Below, one piece after another: positions 24,356-34,059 of a DNA stretch of 64,000 bases; the first letter of the stretch is position 1; each line of letters starts with the position of its first letter. The stretch is taken from the NCBI GenBank assembly GCA_932294295.1, contig OW028582.1:7064188-7128187 (forward strand), given 5' to 3'. Under the pieces are notes generated by a model. That model worked only from the letters and a program-made list of their open reading frames with translations. It searched no databases and was not told where the DNA came from. The translations under genes and the position numbers were made by a program. Source of the stretch: Alitta virens (taxonomy: Eukaryota; Annelida; Polychaeta; Phyllodocida; Nereididae).

Positions 24356-25657
24356 TTAGACAAATTCAAGTTTAAAATGTGATCCTGATTCCTTCAATCG
24401 ACACAGAGTTTTCCACAAAGCAGAGAAGAAGCCACACATATCATAGTCAATGTCATGTTTTTGACAGATTGCCTTGACGTGTTCTCCAGCCTCTCTCAAA
24501 TGGTTTCGAGCCAAGCGGGGAAAGAGGTGGTGCTCAATGTGGAAATTCAAGCCGCCATGAAACCAGTCCAGCCACCATGGGTTGGCGATGTTCAGGTTTG
24601 TCAAAATTTGAATGACATACCAGGATGTGGAATTATACTCATCTATAGTGTAAAACATCTTGCAGTAGTGTGAGAAGACAAGCTGGAAATGAAGTACTCC
24701 TTCCAGTGAAGCAGCTATGAAGTAGAATATAAACACAGACCTCCACGTTGGCAGCCATGATAGCAAGTAGCACATCCACACCCAGTGCCCTGTCAAAGCG
24801 ACAAATTCATACCAACGTCTCTCCGGAATGTAGCTGTCTAGAAGTATGGCGACACGGCCGCAGAACGTAACCAATGGTATGAAGGTTATGTGTTGTATTT
24901 TGATAAGGCAGAATCTGACCATTCCTTTGCATAATGGGAACAACTTCTCATTCTGTGCCCAAACGTCTTCAAACATTTGAGGGTCAGAAAAACCATTCTG
25001 AGCATCAACAGTGTTGGTCATTACATGATGCACCATATGTTCATCATGCCACCAATGGGAACTGACTCCGAAAATGAAAGATCCAAAGAAAAGACCCAAG
25101 TTCTTATCTTTTTGAATGTCCCGGAAGCCTTGGATATGCATGAAGTCGTGCATGAAGAATCCGCATTGCTGCCAAGCAAGGACAAGAAACACTGCGCCCG
25201 TGTAATGCATATACCACTCTTTGAAAGCAGTGACACATCCAAACGCAATCAGCAGCAAGGATATCGTTAAGGCAATTTTCTTGCTGTACCAAACCCAATC
25301 CGTTTCAAACCATCCTTTCTCTTCAAAAACTCTTTTCAAATTCTCAAAATCTTTATCCGCTGGGTGTCTTGTTGCTAGCTTGTAGGTACTGACTGGTTTC
25401 CGATGCCTCAAAACATCTTCATGCCCCCATACAGATCTGAAGACAGCACTCGCGTCTTTGCCAACATAGAGCTCAATTATCGGTCCTCCGGGATGTTTCA
25501 GAATGAAATCTGTGATGTCGTACCATTTCCCGTCAATCCCGATAAGCTTGCGATCCTGGGCAACACCATTTGTTTTGGATCCGTTTTGAATTTCCGAGGG
25601 AACATTATTGTTGTTCGGGTCATGTCTGTGCTTAAGCTCCCTCTTAATGTGGGTCAT
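24356..25657 (-). CDS. Cytochrome-b5 fused front-end fatty acid desaturase, intron-free coding region
   Basis: Front-end desaturases are ER-membrane di-iron enzymes. They add a double bond between an existing one and the carboxyl end of a fatty acyl chain, in polyunsaturated fatty acid synthesis. The 433-residue protein has an N-terminal cytochrome b5 domain with haem motif HPGG (residues 55-58) and the second haem histidine in WGHED (about 79). Histidine boxes follow: HDFMH (170-174), HDEHMVHH (204-211) and HIEHH in FHIEHHLFPR (373-377), with hydrophobic membrane segments between them. The usual front-end third box is QIEHH, so the first His is atypical. The open frame extends nine codons further, to 25684, but TTTCTTTACTTGCAG ending at 25666 is a strong splice acceptor. 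The start at 25657 (MTHIKREL) is therefore preferred, with an upstream untranslated exon inferred. Length matches the family. Box 2 differs from vertebrate FADS (HFQHH). Regiospecificity cannot be told. Confidence 0.93.
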   Translation of the reverse strand: MTHIKRELKHRHDPNNNNVPSEIQNGSKTNGVAQDRKLIGIDGKWYDITDFILKHPGGPIIELYVGKDASAVFRSVWGHEDVLRHRKPVSTYKLATRHPADKDFENLKRVFEEKGWFETDWVWYSKKIALTISLLLIAFGCVTAFKEWYMHYTGAVFLVLAWQQCGFFMHDFMHIQGFRDIQKDKNLGLFFGSFIFGVSSHWWHDEHMVHHVMTNTVDAQNGFSDPQMFEDVWAQNEKLFPLCKGMVRFCLIKIQHITFIPLVTFCGRVAILLDSYIPERRWYEFVALTGHWVWMCYLLSWLPTWRSVFIFYFIAASLEGVLHFQLVFSHYCKMFYTIDEYNSTSWYVIQILTNLNIANPWWLDWFHGGLNFHIEHHLFPRLARNHLREAGEHVKAICQKHDIDYDMCGFFSALWKTLCRLKESGSHFKLEFV

Positions 25658-25665
25658 GGCTGATG

Positions 25666-25682
25666 CTGCAAGTAAAGAAAAC
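25666..25682 (-). other. Splice acceptor just upstream of the desaturase start
   Basis: On the minus strand, a pyrimidine-rich TTTTCTTTACTTGCAG ends at 25666, nine bases before the chosen ATG. This implies that a 5' untranslated exon lies further upstream (higher coordinates) and that the first nine codons of the longer open frame are intron. Confidence 0.6.
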
Positions 25683-25799
25683 ACAGTTGAAAGGTAATCA
25701 CAATATAGCCTGGTCTAAACTTGGTGGTATGGTGGTAAAGTTATTGACCAGTTCTGTCTACTGAAGGTCTTGCAGTTGTAGATTTTAAGCATAAGTTAG

Positions 25800-26169
25800 T
25801 TAGTTTCACAAAGTATGGTCGACTCTAGACAGCTTTAACAACCTATTCCTGGCTGTAGCTATAACTGTCTGAAGCAAGCCACTTCAAAAAATATAAACTT
25901 GGTAAATGTAAGAAATTTAATGTATCAAAAAATTTTAAAAAATTTAACTAATGTATCAAAAATATGTATTTGCAATAGACATGCATCTTTTCAACAACAA
26001 AAAATTACAAATATGTGTAACTCTCAGATGGTGCTGCATGTAATTTAGTTCCAGCTTTGAGTAGCCAGCTATAGCCAGACAGTTCCGTTTAATGGCAGTT
26101 AGCATCGTATAACAGAAGTTTCTAGCTTTGTCTAGGTCCAGCTTGACAGGCCGTTTTTAATGAAATTAA
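25800..26169. mobile_element. MITE with TTAGTTTCA ends, copy 2
   Basis: It starts TTAGTTTCACAAAGTATGGTC and ends GGCCGTTTTTAATGAAATTAA, matching the copy at 5778-6042 at both ends and in internal blocks (GGTCGACTCTAG, GAGTAGCCAG). It lies about 140 bases upstream of the desaturase coding exon, within the inferred first intron or promoter. Confidence 0.6.
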
Positions 26170-27086
26170 CCGTACAATCTTGAGTATTGTTGATTATAAA
26201 ATCTTAACTCATGCCATACTTTAATTAACCTTCCTTAAAATTAAAGAAAAACGAGTTAGGAGGTTTTTGTATGTATAATTCATGTGACGAGTGTGTTGTT
26301 CTTTTTCTCTGGCTGTATGCTCGGGTAAAATGCTTTAAAAAACCTTCTAAAAATTTCAAACCTTTTCATTTCTTCTATAGAAGTCTTGTGAAATTATAGT
26401 TTACGCCCTAGCAAAATAATGATGATGAAAGAACAAGGAAATTTACACATGTGAACCTCCACCAAAATCAAACATTTAAATCATGGAAATTTGTTTGTTT
26501 TGAAGAGGTATGTACATTCAGTGGAACCGAACAATTAAGACCACTAATGCCAGAGTAACCTGGAGAAGTAACCAAACCATGGAAGTAGTAAAGTAATACA
26601 TAAAAGGATCCAGAAATAGGAATTCATTGTACAGCAAATGTTTACTTGTGTGTTTCCATTGAAAAAAAATCTTTAGCCATTCAGTGAAGAATGTCACACT
26701 GTACATCACAAATATTGCATGTTAGCTTATTCGGAGTAAAGTAAAGTTGTAAAAGCTCTGAATGTGTGTGATTTACTGATGTATAATTGGGTTTTTTTTT
26801 TTATATATACTGATGTATGTTTTTATATCTCTCGTTTGGTATTATTGAAAGTGTTCAGACACTGACATATAAGCTGATTTATCAATTACGACGTGGTTTA
26901 AAGAACACTTCGTGGTAAATTTCATGTATCAAGTGTTTTATTGTCATGGTATGTGAACTTTGTCAAGCAAGTCAGGGAAAAAAAGTAAATAAATAAGTAG
27001 GCGAGGGCCCTTTAGGACATTTGGTTGAATAACTCGCAAACAAAACAAAACTGAAGCAATTTTGATACTCAGCCGGGCATGGGGTA

Positions 27087-27809
27087 CACTGGCGTTCAAA
27101 CATTTTTGACCAAATGGTCCAGTGCAACTGGCAACTCCCACAGTTGTCACTTTGATTGACAGTTGCTTATTCAACCGTGGCAATGTTATTGTTTTAGAAT
27201 CATTGGAGGGTTCAATGCAGTGTGTAGCAATTTACTTTTATTTGCTGGCTCAGACCCATCACCACTGCTCTTAGTGTAGTATTTATTTTGTCTTGTTCAA
27301 AACAAAAATTAATCCATGATTTAGTCCTATCCTGTCCCATGCATTATTGACAACATGTGGATTAATTAGCTGGAATACATATAGGACAACTGTCTGCATG
27401 AAGCATGGTTAACCCCTTTTTATTTTTGTACATATTTGCAAGGTGCCCTCACTATCGAAGTTACAAAGGAAAAAATATATGTTCTAAAAGGAAAAATAAA
27501 AAACATTATTTTACAATGTACTGTATAATCATGATCACCCAGTACTAGTAATGTATGTTTGAATATATATATACCCTTCAGATGAGTACATTTGCCTACA
27601 GATATAATACAATAATTTCCAAAATGTTGGCCAAACCTATTGATCCATTTTACAGGACTACTTTTTATATGATCACTGCCTTGCTCGTTGTTTTGTCTTA
27701 TCAAACCCAAACATTGTCATGGTTGACTGATTAAGTATCAACAAAAGTGGCAACTCGCAGAGCAACAGACGCACTTGACCATTTGGTCAAAAATGTTTGA
27801 ACACCATTG
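27087..27809. mobile_element. Inverted-repeat element with 29-bp ends (GTTCAAACATTTTTGACC)
   Basis: Sequence at 27091-27119 and its inverse at 27777-27805 agree over 29 bases with one mismatch, and the match continues weakly outward to CACTGG/CAATGG. The 723-bp interior has no convincing open frame. No clear target duplication was found, so the superfamily is open. Confidence 0.6.
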
Positions 27810-28282
27810 GGACAAAGGCTGGGGACCACTGGGACCTTAAAAACAACAATATTTGTACATTCACTTTGCTATGAAATGATTCAATTTGTAAATTGTCACT
27901 CACGCAAAGACAATTATAAGTCCTATTGGACTTTAAGCACCATTTGAATTTTTTATATATTTTTACATGATTGAATGCATGCAGTACGACTTAGATCTTC
28001 TTTAGAATAAAGATAGAATTTTTGGTGAACTGTGTCGAAACAATGAAATACGTAATACCTTTGGCATTTCTCAATTACAAAACAATTGGTGGAGACTGTT
28101 CGGTATTACAACGAAATCCCAGTCATTAGATGAAAATTGGATTTTCTAGATGTTTTCATCTAGCCAGTAAAACTCATATCTTAAACTCATTGCCTGTTTT
28201 ATTTTTTACCAATTTCAAATACCTGTGTATCATCTTATTTATTTAGATTACTTGAAAAATAAACAATAATAGATATGTTAAA

Positions 28283-28720
28283 GTGTATCCTACTTATCAT
28301 GAAACTGTTGATGAATTTGAAAATGAGCTTTCAACAACATGTAATATTGCAAATTTCAATTCTGATCTCACAGTCGATCCCAATATCAACTGCAATATAT
28401 CAGAAAACAACATCATAACTGCAATCAATAATCATATGCCTATTAAGACTGTTAAATATCATAAGCATAAACATAAAAAGTCTAAATGGATAACATATGG
28501 TATAATGATATCTATAAAATACAGAGATAGACTATATGCAGATTTGTAAATGACTGACTGGAAAAATTTTGAGATGACTTAAAGAAAACGTGGTTTTCTA
28601 TTAATGAAATTATGAATCGCACTAAACAGAAAAATACTTTCCTAAACAGTAGGTGGGTAATGGTATCACAGACCCAAATATAATCGCCAATGAATTTAAG
28701 AAAATATATTATCCAATATA
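28283..28720 (+). mobile_element. LINE endonuclease-RT linker fragment
   Basis: The plus strand reads NNHMPIKTVKYHKHKHKKSK, then WITYGIMISIKYRDRLYADL. After a shift it reads WFSINEIMNRTKQKNTFLN and ITDPNIIANEFKK. This basic linker (KHKKSKWIT-GI--SI--RD-LY) is characteristic of Jockey/CR1-like LINEs just before the reverse transcriptase domain. It is frameshifted and truncated at both ends. Confidence 0.75.
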
Positions 28721-29163
28721 AAATACTATGGTTTTCATGAAGTTCTTATTCATTAATGGAAAGTTATTTATGTGGCCAAAAGCAATATGTAAATTGGGAT
28801 TCTTCTTTTTCCCCTCCATTTTGTATGTCCTTTTGTAACTATTGGTTTTTTCGGGATTCTGCTTTAAATTCTGGCCTTTGGTGTCCACAGTTGAAATTTA
28901 TTACAAACCTCTTCTCTAAGCTATATCTTTTAACTAGCAGAACGCATTAATTATTGTTTCTAAAACTCAAAACTTATTGCTGCTATTTATGTTATATCAA
29001 AGTGACTGTCTGGACAAGAAGTACTGTGTGAATGCACTGCAAGATAAACTGAAAGAAAATGTTCACCAATATGGCATGCTAAAAAAAACTGAAGGAGTTT
29101 TTACCATTCCACTTGTCATTTTATGAAATTTTTGAAAAAATTAGGTCAATATCTTCATTACCA

Positions 29164-29286
29164 TACAGTGGTTTTCCATGAGAAGGATAAACGCATGGAA
29201 AATGCATGGTTTTTAGCTAATTATAATGAGTTTTCCATGCGTTTATCCAAACGGAAAACGCGCGTGGCAAAATTGGCCATGATATA
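29164..29286. mobile_element. TACATGGCCA-type MITE, copy 2 (left end damaged)
   Basis: It shares AGAAGGATAAACGCATGG and TTTAGCTAATTATAATGAG with the copy at 13417. The right end reads AAAATTGGCCATGATA. Internal and left-end deletions shorten it to about 120 bp. Confidence 0.65.
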
Positions 29287-29299
29287 TTACAAAAAGACT

Positions 29300-32200
29300 A
29301 ATAAAGCATTCTGGCTGAGTGGCCAGGAAAGCAAATGGACTTTCTCACCATCCATTACTGTTTCTGTACATCTGCTGAGCAATACAGGTATGAGGGTTTG
29401 CATAGGCAGTGCTTCAAAATAGAGTAATGTTTAAGAACATCTTCCTTGGTGAGGATTCTGTGATGAAAATGTTCAGGATTGGGTTTCCCAAAGCAATTTG
29501 TTGTTATCCTTGGTCGCTCCATTGAGTCTATCGCGATTTGCATGGAAACTTCAAGTGGGTGGTGGCAAGGCTTAAACTCAAAATTTGGAGGTGAAATTTT
29601 GGTAGTTGATCTGTAACATAGAAATGGGAAAAGCCCCGTGGAGCAATCTTTTTAAAACAGTTTTTAAAAACCACCAATGTTAAAGCACCCCAGTGTAACA
29701 TGGTGTTGACTTCAATCATCTCATCATTATTTCTGCCTCTAGCAACTAGTCTTATAAGCTGGCGTCAGACCCAGTAGCATTAAGACATAGACATAGATCA
29801 GTTGGATCTTTGAGACGTTCTCTAAAGTCTAGGGGCTGAAGGGTGTTCTGCGTGCAAGAGAGGGAGGGAGTTACTCTTTAGATTCATTAAATAGGGTATC
29901 TGGATTTCCAAAACAAATATTGGGTAGCCGTTAATTTTGTGCAAATAACTTTGAATGTGACAAATGTCTGGGAGCCCTTTCCCATCCAGGTGGTGGACTA
30001 GTGGTTTCCATGTGAATCTTTGTTTAAAAAAAAAAAAGTTGTCCGCTACAGCTTCAGGCCAGTCAGACGAAGGAGGGACTTGTGCAATGCTTCTCAGGAG
30101 AACCTAGTGTTTTACCTTTTATTCATCCGAAAAACAGATTGGTCAATTAACCTTTTTTTAATGTATGTGACCTATCAAAATTATGGTTAAAATGTTGATA
30201 AAATCCACCAATCCTTTCATGATAGGGTCCACCTAGCTATATCCCTGATAACAATAACATTCTACGTCAGCCCGATGTTGGCTCGATGTTGGTCCAACGT
30301 CGCCCATCGGGCCGATGTCTAGCTGATGTGAAATGCTATCAGGGTTCTTGGATGCTTTCACTAATCATTTTGGTTGGTGATCAAATTTGGTTAAAACAAC
30401 AATCAGTTTTGATAGTTTGACAGGCCAGTGTTGTAGCCAAAGGGGGAATTAGTGGTAGGTTACATATGATTTTCGAAACATCTGGTCACCCCCTGTGACA
30501 GGCTGGGGTAAATTAAATAAAACTTTCTATTTAGAGCACACAAACTAGCCTATAGCCTATATAAATGTATACGGCTGTCAGTGCTGTTCTTGTGAATTTA
30601 AAAAAATTTAGTTTTGGAGAGATAAGCTTTAGAAATTCTGTAAAGAGCACAATATTTTTACGTTTATGGATCGCTGGGTGATTAGCAGAAAAATAAAATG
30701 AAAAGAAACAAAAAATTGAAGACACTGAGACTTAAAATGGTGGTTGTTGTATGTTGGGGTATTAACATGTAAGGTTAATAATGTTTAAAGTAACCAGTGT
30801 GGCGCCTATAGCATCTCTCTTATCTCTATGCATATTAATTAGCTTGAGGGGTAACCCAGGGAGGCCTCTCGAGAGGGTCAGTTCGCACCAGATGACCAGC
30901 GCTGAAAGGTCTCCCTCCTCCTCCCCTTTTCCTCCTCTTTATCAAAATATTTTTTTTTACTTATCTAAAGATTTTTTTTTTTTATTCTCTTTGGTTTTCT
31001 ATTAGACCCTAAGTCTAATATTTACCTTATATTATGTATTATTATTGTTTTATGTATTATTATTGTTTTATGTATTACTATGTAATCAATTATCAAATTG
31101 TTACACTTGTTTGATCAACAAAAGGTCATGTAATCAATTGTAGCGCGCGCATTTTGTTAGTTAGTAATAAACTTTTTACCTCTTTCTTAAAAATGTGTTC
31201 TTTAAGTCATGTTTCCTTGATTAATAATTTCAGCTGTTTTTGTTTGTTTTTTTAGGTTTGGGAGGGCAGTGTGATTGATCCACCATTTATCTACTTGTCA
31301 GGGCACATTTTTAGAAAAATTGAATGGTTAAAGCATTTTTTATTATAAGTTGGCACCCATTTTGAGGGTACTGAAGCCAAATCTGCCGCATGCCAAGTTC
31401 TATTTTTAGATTTTAAAACAAAATGGCTGCCAAAATCGCAAATTTAGACATATCTTCAGTTCTATTGTAGCTAGAAAGACAATCTTGGTGTCAATTCTGA
31501 TGTTTTCATAAATGGGAAATTGATAAAAGTAGTTTCATGGCAATAACATACAGATTAATGCTAAATTGTAACTTTAATTAAAAAATAACAGTTAATTTTA
31601 TGAAAAGAACTCAGGTGGTTGTGAGGATCTTAAATTGTGTATACCAGTCAAAAGAGTGCTAATTCGTCTAAAATGACGATTTGCAGAATTAAACCAGTGC
31701 TACCCTAGTAATAAATATGCCTTTGAAGCTCTTCATTTAAAATAGTCGCATGGACATGGTTTTTTATATCCAGTTGATGTTAAGCATATTTATGTAGTTA
31801 CAAATGTATATGGTATTCTGCGCTACAAACTGATTCAAAATGAATCCAGTTAAGCCCACCTTTTCTTGCAAGTTTTAGACATTTACAGGTATGTTATTGC
31901 TGCTCTCAATGCAATAAATGGCATTGACATCAATTCATTTATCAGGGTTCTATCAGCTGTCACTTGTTTTGGATGACTAAGTTAGGAAAAGCTCACCATT
32001 AATGTTGTATTCAACATCTGAGCTAATACAAGAAACACACAATAGAAGCCACAACACCTTTAGCCAGCCCTTAGGTAATGGTACAATATGTTTAGGTTGC
32101 ACATTTAATTATCTTACGCAACAGCCCACTATGCCTGCTGTGATAAACTCATTGAACCGCAGCTTAACTGGAAGGTCACCCGCACCCGCACTGCCCCGCA

Positions 32201-32790
32201 TTGCTCTTCTATGTAGTTGACCCGCACCCGCTCCACTTCTGAAACTTTAATCAACAACCAGATTATTTGCCACCCATGAGTGACCCTGCAAAACATCCTG
32301 CAGGGAACTAGGTGCAGTCATAATGTTATGATACTATGATTTATCTGTTCCTTGATTTAATCATTTATATTTATACATTACAATTGCTCTTGTCAGTCAA
32401 ATTGATTTTACAAGATGAACTATTTTCTTGTTTTACAAGTGACATGTTGTTTTCCTCATAAGATAAAGTTCATTATCTGTATTCACTGCATTATATTTAC
32501 AGCTGGATTACCTCATTTCCAATCCAAAAACACAGACTTTAAGGAATGAAAAGATACATATATGCAAATGTGCGATTTGTTATGCAAATGTATGCTGAAT
32601 AACTTTTTCTTATTTCTAAATCTTGAACTGAGAATGCTCCTGACATACTAATATTTTTCTTAACAGGGCTCGGATTCGCTTCTTGGCAAAATAAAATTTA
32701 AAAAAATTGTTTTCATAGTTTTTATCTAACTTGAGTACTAAAAACAATGTGACCATCATTGTTAAAAATGAATGAATTGTTTTTTTTTTA
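29300..32790. other. No gene recognised; one MITE and possible LINE scraps
   Basis: Apart from the MITE at 30243-30354, only weak signals occur. One is a 74-codon plus frame at 30781-31005 with a serine/proline patch. Another is an 18-base unit (TTATGTATTATTATTGTT) repeated about three times at 31032-31080. Neither is enough to call a gene. Confidence 0.35.
30243..30354. mobile_element. Diverged CCCTGATAGCATT-type MITE, copy 3
   Basis: It begins CCCTGATAACAATAACATTC and ends GAAATGCTATCAGGG. The interior has repeated CGATGTTGG and GCCCATCGGGCC palindromes. Size and ends are related to the copies at 2.6-2.9 kb. Confidence 0.55.
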
Positions 32791-32795
32791 GCCAA

Positions 32796-32866
32796 TACAT
32801 GGCCAACTGTGCCGCATGCGTTTTCCATGCGTTTGGATAAATGCATGGAAATTGGCTGACGGCAAA
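32796..32866. mobile_element. TACATGGCCA-type MITE, copy 3 (half element)
   Basis: Only the left half is present (TACATGGCCAACTGTGCC, then TTTCCATGCGTTTGGATAA). It stops a few bases before the TTA-flanked foldback element at 32873, and the other half is not found beyond 33918. Confidence 0.65.
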
Positions 32867-32872
32867 CTGTTA

Positions 32873-33915
32873 AGCCCCGTTCCCACATAGCCAAATTTCT
32901 CGTAGTCAACTCGTAGTATTACATAACACGCTTCTCCGGCCCAATCCGTACTAAACTCTGCGACTACTCCTCGCACTCGGGAGATACCCGGCGAGTAACT
33001 CCTGGGACTCGTAGTCAATCCGTGAGATTTGGAGCCGGTAGCCGAGTACGCTGCACTGCACAGCACACTCGGCGGATTCTGACGGATTTCCAAAAATCCG
33101 TAATGAATCCGTCAAACTCGGCGAGTGACTCCTGGTACCCGCCGAAGTCGACGGATTACTCGGCGCTAATTTCACTCGTACTACACCCGGCGGGTTGTTC
33201 AGTAATTAGAATGTTAATTGCTGCAGGGTTTTTAAGGGTCTATTTTTATTCTTCATATTCTTCTTATATAAAAATATACTGCTGGGGGTTGTATATACTA
33301 TTTAAAAGGCTGCTGCTTCCCTAATATTAATCCGATTTTCGTCAAATAAACACTGAATTGTTCAGGGAAATGTGTAGAATTTATATAATAGTTTAACGCC
33401 CCCAACATTTATCGCTGTTCTTTAATGTAGATAGTTAGATACAGCGTTTGATACAGTCCAGGCACGGACGTGTGCGGGAGTACCACTGTTTGCCTCCGCC
33501 AACCTAGCTGCCTTCTCAGACAAATAACTCGCTTAATATTTGGTCGATTTTAGAATCAGTATGAACTATACTACAATCCAGTCTTTATTTGTCGAAAATC
33601 GGACCAGTATTAGAGGAGCAGCAGCCTTTTAAAGTATATACAACCCCCCCCCCCCCCCCCCCCTGCCTACGCTGACGCTGGTAGCAAAAAGCCGGCGGGT
33701 TACTCGTGGAACTTGGCGGGTTACTCCTACTACCCGTCGGCTTACTCCTAGGACCCGTAGAACCCGCCTAGTGACCCGTAGAACCCGCCGAGTGACCCGT
33801 AGAACCCTTTTTGCCGCCAGAATCCGTCGCCAACTCGGCGAAAAAAGCTGTTACATAACCGTTACGTCACTCTACGGGTTCACTACGAGAAATCCGGCTA
33901 TGTGGGAACGGGGCT
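32873..33915. mobile_element. TTA-flanked foldback element, short form
   Basis: The ends AGCCCCGTTCCCACATAGCC and its inverse are flanked by TTA on both sides (32870-32872 and 33916-33918). This three-base TWA duplication is typical of PIF/Harbinger. The terminal repeat extends inward through ATTTCTCGTAGT and CGTAG. Next to each end are GC-rich stretches rich in CTCGGCG and ACCCGCCGAG, including about three 21-bp units near 33760-33800. Inside, the block AATATTAATCCGATTTTCG appears near 33320 and inverted near 33600. The length is 1,043 bp and no coding gene is present. Confidence 0.8.
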
Positions 33916-33990
33916 TTACCTTCCAGGTCGGCCCAGTGTTGGGCAATTGGCGCAACATTGATCCCACATCGGACCTATGGACGATGTGAC

Positions 33991-34053
33991 AATGTTAATT
34001 GCTGTTTAGACAGGTAATGAAGACCCTTAAAAACCCTGCAGCAATTAACATTC
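33991..34053. repeat. Hairpin sequence beside the short foldback element
   Basis: AATGTTAATTGCTG at 33991 pairs with CAGCAATTAACATT at 34039-34052. The right half (34022-34053) is also a perfect 32-base inverse of 33209-33240 inside the foldback element. Confidence 0.8.
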
Positions 34054-34059
34054 TTATTA

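Noticed and set aside
24977..25270. Plus-strand open frame opposite the desaturase
   Set aside because: It is a shadow of the desaturase coding strand, with no motif of its own. The same holds for the frames at 24455-24673 and 25403-25663.
30781..31005. Possible LINE 5' end with a 2A-like peptide (GNPG)
   Set aside because: The sequence around GNPG lacks the D-x-E-x-NPGP pattern and there is no endonuclease downstream.
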